DNA of 14,273 nucleotides, taken from positions 1-14,273 of the forward strand of contig CAMLFP010000110.1 in NCBI GenBank assembly GCA_946479335.1, given 5' to 3'. Every line of letters begins with the position of its first letter. The first letter of the stretch is position 1. The notes below the pieces were generated by a model, which was not told the DNA's origin, did no database searches, and worked only from the letters and a program-made list of their open reading frames with translations. This document shows positions 1-6,744 of the stretch, piece after piece. The position numbers and the translations under genes were made by a program. This DNA comes from an uncultured Archangium sp. (GTDB lineage: Bacteria > Myxococcota > Myxococcia > Myxococcales > Myxococcaceae).

Positions 1-12
1 CTCTTCGCCTGA
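1..12 (+). other. Possible last codons of an upstream gene
   Basis: Reading from base 1 gives Leu-Phe-Ala-stop, with TGA at 10-12. This could be the tail of an upstream plus-strand gene. It is also the in-frame stop that limits how far upstream the first ABC1-kinase gene can begin. Three codons are too few to tell a real gene end from chance. Confidence 0.2.
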
Positions 13-39
13 AGCGCCCACCCTCACGGCGCGTGTCGA

Positions 40-1386
40 TTGCTTCACCGCCCGGGGGACGTTACGCACTGTCCCGACGAGGCTGACGACGGTTCGAACT
101 TCTCAAAAGGGCTCTTCTCCCGGCTGGCGAAGCTGGCGTCGATGTCGGCGAAGCTGTCGACCGACGTCGTGTCACGGGGCGTGAAGAAGCTGCGCGGTGA
201 CGACGCGGGCTCGCTGTTGAGCGCCGACTCCGCGAAGAAGCTGGTGGCCACGCTGGGTGACTTGAAGGGCCTGGCGATGAAGCTCGGCCAGCAGATGAGC
301 ATGGACCCCGACCTGCTCACGCCCGAGGTGCGGGCGGTCATCGCGCGGCTGCAGAACCAGGCGCCGCCGATGGCATGGCCGCGCGTGCGGGAGGTGCTCG
401 TCTCGGAGTTCGGCAAAGCCCCCGAAGAGGTCTACGCGGAGTTCAGCGAGGCGCCGATCGCCTCGGCGTCGCTGGGGCAGGTGCACGTGGCGCGCACCCA
501 CGCCGGCGAGAAGGTGGCGGTGAAGATCCAGTACCCCGACATCGCCGACGCGCTGAAGGCCGACCTCGACAACGTCGCCGCGATGGTCAGCGTGGTGGCC
601 ACCACCACCCGCATCACGCACGGCAAGAGCTACTTCGCGGAGCTCCGCGACAGCATGATGGACGAGCTCGACTACGTGCACGAGGCCGAGCGCGCCGACC
701 AGTACCGCGCCGCGTGCGCGCGCCTGCCGGGCATCACGGTGCCGCGCGTCTACCGCGAGCTGACCACCCGCCGCGTGCTGACCATGGAGTTCCTCGAGGG
801 CGAGACCTTCAAGGAGTTCCTCCACCACCGCGAGGGCGTCTCCAACGACGAGAAGTTCCGCGTCGCGCGGCTGCTGACCATGTCGCTGTGGGGGCCGTTC
901 CTGCTCTCCGGCCTCGTGCACTCCGACCCGCACCCGGGCAACTTCATCTTGATGAAGGACGGCCGCGTCGGGGTGCTGGACTTCGGCGCCATCAAGCAGC
1001 TCTCGCCCCGCTGGGTCTCGGTCAACCGCCGCCTCTTCCACGCCGTCGCGGAGCACCGGCCCGTCGACATGATGGCGCTGTGCTTCGAAGCGGGCTTCGA
1101 GTTCACCGACCCCGACGCCGCGCGGCCGTTCATCGAGGAGATCCTCGCCATCATCGCGCGCCCGCTGCGCACCGACGACTTCGACTTCAGCCAGGCCGGC
1201 ATGAGCCGCGACCTCCGCAACCTGACGATGAAGAACGCGCCGCGCATGGTGGGCATCAAGCCGCCGAAGGAGTCGGTGCAGTTCTTCCGCGCCGTGGGCG
1301 GCATGTCGCAGAACCTCGAGAACCTCGGCGCCCGCGGCAACTACAGCGCGACGCACGTCGAGCTGCTCGCGCTCGCCGGCGCCTGA
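40..1386 (+). CDS. ABC1/UbiB (AarF/ADCK) family atypical kinase
   Basis: This is a protein-kinase-like ATPase of the ABC1/UbiB family. Members support ubiquinone biosynthesis or other lipid and quinone functions at membranes; the substrate of this one cannot be read from sequence. In 448 residues the hallmarks appear in order: the KxGQ motif KLGQQ (81-85), the Ala-rich nucleotide loop ASASLGQVH (141-149) in place of a Gly-rich loop, the ATP-binding Lys in VAVKIQYP (K162), the ExD motif (E209, D211), the hinge-like LTMEFLEGE (247-255), the catalytic loop HSDPHPGN (294-301) and the metal-binding DFG (314-316). An in-frame TGA at 10-12 bounds the start. TTG at 40 keeps the family-like basic N-terminal helix (about 24-53); the first ATG, at 142 (residue 35), would cut into it. 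Neither has a clear Shine-Dalgarno, so the start is uncertain. The next gene follows after 6 bases, suggesting an operon. Confidence 0.93.
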   Translation: MLHRPGDVTHCPDEADDGSNFSKGLFSRLAKLASMSAKLSTDVVSRGVKKLRGDDAGSLLSADSAKKLVATLGDLKGLAMKLGQQMSMDPDLLTPEVRAVIARLQNQAPPMAWPRVREVLVSEFGKAPEEVYAEFSEAPIASASLGQVHVARTHAGEKVAVKIQYPDIADALKADLDNVAAMVSVVATTTRITHGKSYFAELRDSMMDELDYVHEAERADQYRAACARLPGITVPRVYRELTTRRVLTMEFLEGETFKEFLHHREGVSNDEKFRVARLLTMSLWGPFLLSGLVHSDPHPGNFILMKDGRVGVLDFGAIKQLSPRWVSVNRRLFHAVAEHRPVDMMALCFEAGFEFTDPDAARPFIEEILAIIARPLRTDDFDFSQAGMSRDLRNLTMKNAPRMVGIKPPKESVQFFRAVGGMSQNLENLGARGNYSATHVELLALAGA

Positions 1387-1392
1387 GGCCGC

Positions 1393-2553
1393 ATGGAGGC
1401 GTCGCGCGCCCCCGCTCCCCGCCGGCTCGCGGCGTTGCTGCTGGGCGGCTCGCTGCTGGTGACCTGCGTGTTCCCTCTGGTGCGCTCGCCGTCGCCGTTC
1501 CGCACCTCGGGCGGGCAGGGCACCGACCTCGCGTCGCACTGGGGGAGCGCGCTGTTGCTCGCGTTCGAAGGGCCGGCGCTCTACCGCGTGCCCAGCGGCG
1601 AACTCTGCGCGCACCCCGTCGGCGTGGCGCGCCCGTGGCGAGACGACGCGCTGACCTGCGCGGTGCGCGGCCACCCGGCGCTGCCCGCCTTCGTCATCAA
1701 CTGGCCGCAGTACCCCCGCGTCTACCCGCCGGGGTGTCAGCTGCTGATGGCGCCGCTGGCGATGCTCTTCGTGCTGGGCGTGCCGTTCTCATGGGTGAAC
1801 GCGCTCGCGATGGTGGGGCTGCTCCTCTTCGGGCACCTCGCGACGCTGCTGTTGGCGCGGCTGTTCTGGCGCGTCGAGGGCGCCGCGCTGCGCATCACCG
1901 GGCTGGCGTTCGTGGCGTTCGCGCACGTGCAGCTCGTGGTGTGGGCGCTGGGCGGCATGTACGACGTGGTTCCGCTCGCCGCGCTGCTGGCCGGCGTCGT
2001 CGCGGCGCGTGACCGGCGCTTCCCGGCGGCCTTCGTGCTGCTGGCGCTGGCGCTGTTCCTCCACTACCGGGCGCTCTGGTACCTGCCGCTCTTCGCGTGG
2101 GCCGCGGCGCAGGTGGGCCGCTCGTGGGGCGCGTGGGCGCGTCGCGAGAAGCGCGCCGTCATCGCGGCAGTGTGCGCGCCGGTGCTGGCGGGCGCGAGCT
2201 TCGTGTTGTCCTGGCCGGCGCTGCACACCTTCCCCGAGAGCAACGTGCTGCGGAGCCACCCGGCGCTCGGCTTGTTCGTGGTGCCCGCTGTCGCGCTCGG
2301 GGCGCTGGCCGTCACCCGGAGCTGGTTGACGCTGAGCTGCGCTGGCTGGCAGCTCCTCATGTTGAGCCAGACGCGCGAGCTGCGCCCGTGGCACGTGCTG
2401 TTGTCGATGCCGCTGGTCGCAGTGGCCACGCTCGAGCGGCGCACGGCGGCGGCGGTGCTGGCAGCGCTGGCGCTGGTGCTGTGGCAGGGCGAGGCCGTCT
2501 TCGGCGCCAACCTGTTCTCGCTCGACCCGGTGCTCGCCCTGTTCGCGGACTGA
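1393..2553 (+). CDS. Multi-pass membrane protein, possibly GT-C-type glycosyltransferase-like
   Basis: A hydrophobic 386-residue protein with about 9-10 likely membrane spans, for example around 11-30, 115-133, 135-157, 167-203, 210-240, 253-274, 290-307 and 350-365. After the first span comes a loop of about 85 residues containing an acidic position (GTDLASHW, D45), and later NWPQYPRVYPPG (103-114). An acidic first loop and a Y-P-P-G segment before a hydrophobic helix are common in GT-C and GT87-like polyprenyl-phosphate glycosyltransferases. The match is by general shape only, and no diagnostic catalytic motif is certain. ATG at 1393 lies 6 bases after the ABC1-kinase stop, with a weak GAGG 4 bases upstream, so the two are probably co-transcribed. 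The gene ends 6 bases from the convergent Ser/Thr kinase gene. Confidence 0.8.
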   Translation: MEASRAPAPRRLAALLLGGSLLVTCVFPLVRSPSPFRTSGGQGTDLASHWGSALLLAFEGPALYRVPSGELCAHPVGVARPWRDDALTCAVRGHPALPAFVINWPQYPRVYPPGCQLLMAPLAMLFVLGVPFSWVNALAMVGLLLFGHLATLLLARLFWRVEGAALRITGLAFVAFAHVQLVVWALGGMYDVVPLAALLAGVVAARDRRFPAAFVLLALALFLHYRALWYLPLFAWAAAQVGRSWGAWARREKRAVIAAVCAPVLAGASFVLSWPALHTFPESNVLRSHPALGLFVVPAVALGALAVTRSWLTLSCAGWQLLMLSQTRELRPWHVLLSMPLVAVATLERRTAAAVLAALALVLWQGEAVFGANLFSLDPVLALFAD

Positions 2554-2559
2554 CGCGCC

Positions 2560-4506
2560 TCAGTCGTCGTGCTTCTTGAGCGTCAGCTCGCCGCGCCAGC
2601 CGCGCCACGAGACGATGCTGAAGAAGAGCGCCGCGAGGCCCGCGCCGGCGAAGAAGAGCGTCTCGTTGCCGGGCCAGATGAAGGCGCCGATGAGCGCCAG
2701 CAGCGTCACGCCCGCCGCGAGGTAGAAGCCCCAGAAGATGGTGAGGCCTCCGACGACGCACACCATCGCCAGCAGCACGAGGTTGTTGAACAGCACCACG
2801 CGCTCCTCGACGCCCAGCAGCACGCACACCACGCGCTGCAACAGGGTGCCGGTGCTCGCCACGCCGATGAGGCCCACCAGCCGGCGGTTGATGCGCGTCG
2901 ACATCAGGCTGCGGTGGCCCAGCGCGACCGACGCGAAGAAGACGCCGATGACCATGCTGATGCGCAGCACCGTCGACCAGTCGCCCAGCTGCGCGTGCAT
3001 CGCGGTGTGGAGGGAGGGGATGAGCCGCGGCAGCGTGGCCAGCACGATGGTGACCGCCACCGCGAGGAAGACCAGCGTGCGCTCGCGCGAGGCGACGCGG
3101 GGGTCCATCTCCTTGCTCAGGTGCGCGATGCGCGCGGCGCGCTTCTGGTCTTCGTTGGCGCGCGCCTCGGCGGCGGTGAGCTCGGCGTGCAGCTCCGGCG
3201 GCAGCACCTCGAGGCTGCTGGCCAGCTCGCGCGCCGCGGCGACGTTCCCGCGACGCAGCTCGTAGCGCGCGGTGGCCTCCACGCAGTCGGCGAGGCCCTT
3301 CTTGGCGACGGTGTTGTCGGGCCACTCGCGCAGCGCCTGCGTGAAGCCGAAGCGGCACTCCGAGAGCAGCGGGTAGATAGAGTCGTTCTTCGCCTCCGAC
3401 AGCGACTGTTTGAGGCTCGCCAGGCGCTCGCTCGCCGCGCGCGCCAACTGCACCGAGCCGCGGTGCCGCAAGAAGCCGCCCAGCGCCTCGCGCAGCTCCA
3501 GCACCGTCTGGTAGCGGTCGACCTTCTCGCGGGCCATCGCCTTGCGGCAGATGGCGGCCAGCTCCTCGGGGGCGTCGGGAGGCAGCGGCCGGGGCTCGCA
3601 CTTCCACGCCGTCTCCACCACCGCCTTCAAGTCGGGCCCGCGCCACGGCGGCTCGCCGCTCAACACCTCGTACAGCGTCGCGCCGAGGAGGAAGATGTCG
3701 GTGCGCTCGTCCATCTGCTCGTCGTCGCCGGCCGCCATCTCCGGCGCGAGGTAGAGCGGAGTGCCCACCACCGAGGGCTTGCGCGGCGGGCCGTGCTTCG
3801 CGCGCGCGATGCCCCAGTCGGCGACGTACACCTCACCGAACTCACCGATGAGCACGTTGGCCGGCTTGATGTCGCGGTGGAGCACCCCTTTGCGGTGCGC
3901 GAAGGCGATGGCGTTGCAGACCTGCCGCAGAATCTCGATATGCGAGTCGAGGCGCTCGGCGCCGGGGCTGGCGATGTGGTTCCACACCGGGTCGTCGGCG
4001 TGGCGCAGCAGCATGGCCCACGAGACGCCGTCGACGCGCTTCATCACCAGCGCGGGGTTGCCGTGGCCGTCGCTGGCCAACTGGTACACGGGGATGACGC
4101 CGGGGTGCTCCATGCCGCCGGTCATCAGCGCTTCGTGCGTCAGCGCCGCGAGGTCGCCGTGCGTCGCGCCCGTGCGCGCCACCTTCACCGCCACGTCGCG
4201 GCCCAGCGAGGCCTGGCGCGCCAGCAGCACGCGGCCCATGCCGCCTTCGCCCAGCACGCCCGTCACCTGCAGCTCACGCCCGCGCTCCCCTGCCGCGCCG
4301 TCGAGCTGCGGCGAGCTCAGGGTGATGCGCGGGAGGTCTTCACGCTCGGTGACCTTCGCCGAGACGGCGCGCACGGTGCTGTCGTCCCAGTTGTCGCGGC
4401 GGGTCTCGTGCAACGACTCGGCGGTGCCCGCGTCGGGCGGCAGCGAGTCGAGGCCGAGGCGTCTCCACAACAGTTCGAGCGTTTCCCCACTCATTTGCTG
4501 CCCCAT
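2560..4506 (-). CDS. Receptor-like Ser/Thr protein kinase (PknB/Hanks type) with C-terminal multi-span membrane domain
   Basis: A 648-residue eukaryote-like protein kinase. The kinase domain spans about 80-345: Gly-rich loop GEGGMGRV (86-93), ATP Lys in VAVKVA (K108), helix-C Glu (E125), catalytic loop HRDIKPAN (210-217), DWG instead of DFG (230-232), activation-loop GTPLYLAPE (248-256) and a conserved Arg near 331. All catalytic residues are present, so it should be active. Residues about 350-470 form a helical linker that looks TPR-like or coiled, with a segment near 392-425 (REWPDNTVAKKGL) typical of repeat helices. The C-terminus has about six spans (roughly 477-494, 512-531, 541-563, 570-592, 593-611, 616-634) and ends in a basic tail, so the kinase should be cytoplasmic and tethered by its C-terminus. 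The start could be M1 (4506) or M5 (4494). The ligand and substrates are unknown. The gene diverges from the zinc-ribbon/Yip1 gene. Confidence 0.95.
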   Translation of the reverse strand: MGQQMSGETLELLWRRLGLDSLPPDAGTAESLHETRRDNWDDSTVRAVSAKVTEREDLPRITLSSPQLDGAAGERGRELQVTGVLGEGGMGRVLLARQASLGRDVAVKVARTGATHGDLAALTHEALMTGGMEHPGVIPVYQLASDGHGNPALVMKRVDGVSWAMLLRHADDPVWNHIASPGAERLDSHIEILRQVCNAIAFAHRKGVLHRDIKPANVLIGEFGEVYVADWGIARAKHGPPRKPSVVGTPLYLAPEMAAGDDEQMDERTDIFLLGATLYEVLSGEPPWRGPDLKAVVETAWKCEPRPLPPDAPEELAAICRKAMAREKVDRYQTVLELREALGGFLRHRGSVQLARAASERLASLKQSLSEAKNDSIYPLLSECRFGFTQALREWPDNTVAKKGLADCVEATARYELRRGNVAAARELASSLEVLPPELHAELTAAEARANEDQKRAARIAHLSKEMDPRVASRERTLVFLAVAVTIVLATLPRLIPSLHTAMHAQLGDWSTVLRISMVIGVFFASVALGHRSLMSTRINRRLVGLIGVASTGTLLQRVVCVLLGVEERVVLFNNLVLLAMVCVVGGLTIFWGFYLAAGVTLLALIGAFIWPGNETLFFAGAGLAALFFSIVSWRGWRGELTLKKHDD

Positions 4507-4537
4507 AGCCCCTTGAGGTGCGCCAGAACAACGCGCT
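4507..4537. promoter_or_regulatory. Compact divergent intergenic region between kinase and zinc-ribbon/Yip1 genes
   Basis: Only 31 bases separate the two divergent starts, or 43 if the kinase starts at its second Met. I see no TATAAT-like box here for either direction. On the kinase strand an AAGGGG lies only 2 bases before the first ATG, which is unusually close. The plus-strand gene has GAGGTG (4515-4520) 17 bases before its GTG, too far for a normal Shine-Dalgarno. The promoters probably overlap the opposing coding regions. Confidence 0.35.
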
Positions 4538-5395
4538 GTGAATTGTCCCTCCTGTGGCTACTTCAACGCGGCTGGATCGACGCAGTGCTTTCAGTGCAAC
4601 CTCGTGTTGCCGGTGCCGGTCGCGGCGGAGGCGCACTGCGCGACGCACCCGGAGGCGCTCGCGGTCGGCGCGTGCTCCCGCTGTGGCACGTTCGGCTGCG
4701 CGACCTGTCTCACGCAGCGGGGTGACGAGTGGTTCTGCCCGCCGTGCCTGGAACGCGTCGGCTCGCTGGCGTGGGACGACCGCGAGACGCTGGGCCTGTG
4801 GCGCGCGTGGTGGCGCACCTCGTTGGCGACGATGGGCTCGCCCACGGAGACCTTCTCGCGCGCCTCGCCCGACGGCTCGTACGGCAGCTCGGTGAAGTTC
4901 GCGGCGCTCTCGTCGCTCGCCGGGGTGATGCCGACGATGCTGGTGTACCTGCTCATCTTCGGCGTGGCGATGGCGGTGGGCTTCTCGCAGCGCCAGGGCG
5001 CGGTCGGCGCGGGGGAGGCCGTGGCGATGGTCATCGCCATCCCGGTCGTGCTGTTGATGGTGTTCGGGAGCCAGATCGCGGGCCTGTTCTTCAACGCGGC
5101 GCTCGACCACCTCGGGCTGATGGTGGTCGGCGCGAAGCCGAAGTCGTACCAGGTGACGGTGCGCGCCAACGCGCTGGCGATGGGGCCCTACCTGGTGGGG
5201 TTGATTCCCTTCTGCAGCCTGTACGTGTTCCCGCTCTGGTCGCTGGGGTTGCGGGTGGTGGCGAACGCGTACCTGCACCGCATCACGGTGGGGCGCGCGG
5301 CGGCGGGGGTGCTGCTGCCGACGGTGGTGTTCTGCGGCCTGGGCATGGCGGGGTACGTGGCGCTCATCGTCCTCGCCGGGAGCATGGGGCGTTGA
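4538..5395 (+). CDS. Zinc-ribbon/B-box-like N-terminus fused to Yip1-like membrane domain
   Basis: A 285-residue protein in three parts. Residues 1-20 form a CPSC...CFQC zinc ribbon (C3, C6, C17, C20). Residues 34-70 form a second Cys/His cluster (C34, H37, C46, C49, C54, C57, C67, C70) resembling a B-box zinc finger. From about 118 on are four or five hydrophobic segments (about 121-149, 160-190, 210-240, 252-281) with Yip1-family-like features, including a P-T-E-T-F segment before the first span and an [13 protein letters not shown] turn (187-198). GTG at 4538 is the only start that keeps the first zinc ribbon, because an in-frame TGA lies at 4514. The role is unknown. In related bacterial proteins the zinc part is thought to bind a protein or metal at the cytoplasmic face; that applies here only by inference. 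The divergent kinase neighbour suggests a regulatory link. Confidence 0.85.
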   Translation: MNCPSCGYFNAAGSTQCFQCNLVLPVPVAAEAHCATHPEALAVGACSRCGTFGCATCLTQRGDEWFCPPCLERVGSLAWDDRETLGLWRAWWRTSLATMGSPTETFSRASPDGSYGSSVKFAALSSLAGVMPTMLVYLLIFGVAMAVGFSQRQGAVGAGEAVAMVIAIPVVLLMVFGSQIAGLFFNAALDHLGLMVVGAKPKSYQVTVRANALAMGPYLVGLIPFCSLYVFPLWSLGLRVVANAYLHRITVGRAAAGVLLPTVVFCGLGMAGYVALIVLAGSMGR

Positions 5396-5409
5396 TATCT
5401 CCTCGACCC
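5396..5409 (+). promoter_or_regulatory. Possible -10 element for deoC (leaderless-type spacing)
   Basis: TATCTC at 5396-5401 lies exactly 8 bases before the deoC ATG, which has no Shine-Dalgarno. The same spacing occurs before the haem-lipoprotein and scramblase genes. The match to TATAAT is 3 of 6, and the -35 region 17 bases upstream (TCGCCG, 5373-5378) is poor. Confidence 0.25.
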
Positions 5410-6309
5410 ATGTCCTCCGACGTGAATGCCATGGTCGATGAAATCACCGAGCGCGTGAAGCGCCGCCTCGACGCTTTCAAGGCCGGTACCGAGCAACCGT
5501 GCAGCACCGGTCCGTCGAAGAGCGGCAGCGCTCCGGAGTGCGCGCCGTCGTGCGGCGAGTGCCCGAACCACGACACGTGCGGCACGTCGCTCGCGGTGCG
5601 CAACGGCCTCACGGAGCGCGTCTCGCCCGACAAGCTGCGCACCAGCCAGGACATCGCGCCCTTCATCGACCACACGCTGCTCAAGCCGGAGGCGACGCGC
5701 GAAGAGGTCTTGAAGCTGTGCGACGAGGCGAAGAAGTACGGCTTCGCGACGGTGTGCGTGAACGCGGCGAACGTGGGCACGGCGGCGCGCGCGCTGCACG
5801 GCTCGAAGGTGCTGCCCATCGCGGTGGTCGGCTTCCCGCTCGGCGCGGGGCTGCCGTCGTCGAAGGCCTTCGAGACGCGTGAAGCGGTGCGCTGCGGCGC
5901 GAAGGAAATCGACACCGTCATCAACATCGGCGCGCTCCGCGCGAAGGACTACGCGCTGGTGCTGAAGGACATCGAGGCCGTGGTGCAGGCCGCGAAGCCG
6001 CACCCGGTGAAGGTGATCCTCGAGACCTCGCAGCTCAAGGACGACGAGAAGGTCATCGGCTGCGCGCTGTCGAAGGCGGCCGGCGCGGCGTTCGTGAAGA
6101 CCTCCACCGGCTTCGCGCAGGGCGGCGCGACCGCTGAAGACGTGGCGCTCATGCGCCGCGTGGTGGGCGACGACGTCGGCGTGAAGGCGTCGGGCGGCGT
6201 CCGTTCGACGGAAGACGCGATGAAGATGATCGCGGCGGGTGCGAACCGCATCGGCGCGTCGGCCTCCATCGCCATCGTCACCGGCGGGAAGTCGAACTCG
6301 AAGTACTGA
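5410..6309 (+). CDS. deoC: Deoxyribose-phosphate aldolase (DERA) with N-terminal extension
   Basis: DeoC reversibly cleaves 2-deoxyribose-5-phosphate to acetaldehyde and glyceraldehyde-3-phosphate, a class I Schiff-base reaction in deoxynucleoside catabolism. The aldolase domain covers about residues 80-299 of 299. Visible residues are DHTLLKP (87-93), the Asp in EIDTVIN (D168), the Schiff-base Lys in VKTSTGF (K230) and the second active-site Lys in VKASGGV (K259); the phosphate site is near GANRIGAS (277-284). Unusual is an N-terminal extension of about 80 residues: a likely amphipathic helix (about 5-23, [19 protein letters not shown]), then a linker with five cysteines (C31, C44, C48, C51, C57). 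ATG at 5410 was chosen because the frame stays open far upstream only by running through the preceding gene. It starts 14 bases after that gene's stop. Confidence 0.96.
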   Translation: MSSDVNAMVDEITERVKRRLDAFKAGTEQPCSTGPSKSGSAPECAPSCGECPNHDTCGTSLAVRNGLTERVSPDKLRTSQDIAPFIDHTLLKPEATREEVLKLCDEAKKYGFATVCVNAANVGTAARALHGSKVLPIAVVGFPLGAGLPSSKAFETREAVRCGAKEIDTVINIGALRAKDYALVLKDIEAVVQAAKPHPVKVILETSQLKDDEKVIGCALSKAAGAAFVKTSTGFAQGGATAEDVALMRRVVGDDVGVKASGGVRSTEDAMKMIAAGANRIGASASIAIVTGGKSNSKY

Positions 6310-6342
6310 CGCGCGCGCGCGGGGCCGTTAGTTTGCGCGACC
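6306..6342 (+). promoter_or_regulatory. Candidate promoter of the haem-lipoprotein gene
   Basis: CTGACG (6306-6311, 4 of 6 to TTGACA) is followed by a 17-base spacer and TAGTTT (6329-6334), then 8 bases to the ATG at 6343. The -35 overlaps the deoC stop codon. This fits a sigma-70-type promoter giving a leaderless or near-leaderless transcript, and no Shine-Dalgarno is visible. A run of six CG dinucleotides (6310-6321) occupies much of the spacer. Confidence 0.45.
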
Positions 6343-6744
6343 ATGAAAAAACTCGCTCCCGTCGTCGCGTTGCTCGTCGCTGCGTGTGCCTCTGCTCCGA
6401 AGCCGCTGCCGACGGTCGAAGAGCTCAACGCCTTCGGCCGCGTGAAGCCGCTGATGAAGGCGCAGGGTGGCGTCGCGAAGCCGCTCTTCAGCAAGTCGTC
6501 GTGGACCGACGAGGAGTGGGCGCAGACCTCCGAGGCCGTCGCGCGCCTCAAGGTGTCGATGGAGCTGGTGAAGACCAAGTTCCCGCATGATGAGCAGTGG
6601 GCGCAGCTCGCCTCCGCAGTGCAGCAGCAGCTCGAGGTCGTCGACACCGCCGTGCAGGCGAAGAACGCCGACAGCAGCAAGACCGCGTTCGCCGACCTGC
6701 GCCGCAGCTGCAACAACTGCCACGCCAAGAAGTACAAGGACTGA
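6343..6744 (+). CDS. Predicted lipoprotein with C-terminal CxxCH haem motif (cytochrome c'/c556-like)
   Basis: A 133-residue exported protein. The N-terminus is MKK, a hydrophobic stretch, then the lipobox LVAAC with the lipidated Cys at C15. The C-terminus carries CNNCH (123-127) followed by AKK, a covalent haem c site. Between them is about 95 residues of predicted alpha-helix without other cysteines. A helical domain with haem attached at its extreme C-terminus is the layout of cytochrome c' and c556 four-helix-bundle proteins; the length after lipidation (about 118) is a little short for that family. It would sit lipid-anchored in the periplasm or outer membrane and could transfer electrons or bind a small ligand; which one cannot be told. 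The axial Met of c556 cannot be placed with confidence. The methyltransferase gene begins on the base after its stop codon, so the two are probably co-translated. Confidence 0.85.
   Translation: MKKLAPVVALLVAACASAPKPLPTVEELNAFGRVKPLMKAQGGVAKPLFSKSSWTDEEWAQTSEAVARLKVSMELVKTKFPHDEQWAQLASAVQQQLEVVDTAVQAKNADSSKTAFADLRRSCNNCHAKKYKD
6736..6740 (+). promoter_or_regulatory. Shine-Dalgarno for the methyltransferase, inside the lipoprotein gene
   Basis: AAGGA lies 4 bases before the ATG at 6745 and forms part of the last Lys-Asp codons of the lipoprotein. With the TGA-ATG junction it supports translational coupling and this start. Confidence 0.4.

Noticed and set aside
375..2012. A long plus-strand frame covering the ABC1 kinase and the start of the membrane protein
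   Set aside because: It is Arg/Ala/Pro-rich without domains and runs through the junction of two well-supported genes; it is a frame shadow.
2554..2559. An intrinsic terminator between the convergent membrane-protein and kinase genes
   Set aside because: Only six bases separate the stops, and there is no GC hairpin with a T run on either strand.
4513..4518. TTGAGG as a -35 for the zinc-ribbon/Yip1 gene
   Set aside because: The corresponding -10 position (about 4536-4541) covers the start codon and is not TATAAT-like.
2569..4725. A 2.2-kb open frame on the plus strand opposite the Ser/Thr kinase
   Set aside because: The kinase strand carries every kinase motif. The antisense product is biased in Arg, Ala, His and Gln and has no recognisable domain.
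5392..5397. TTGATA as a strong -35 box for deoC
   Set aside because: It matches TTGACA at 5 of 6 positions, but the matching -10 would fall inside the deoC coding sequence, so it cannot drive the full gene.
4729..5409. A 227-codon upstream extension of deoC
   Set aside because: It lies in another frame of the zinc-ribbon/Yip1 gene and reads as Arg/Gly-rich shadow sequence. The ATG at 5410 gives a sensible protein right after that gene ends.
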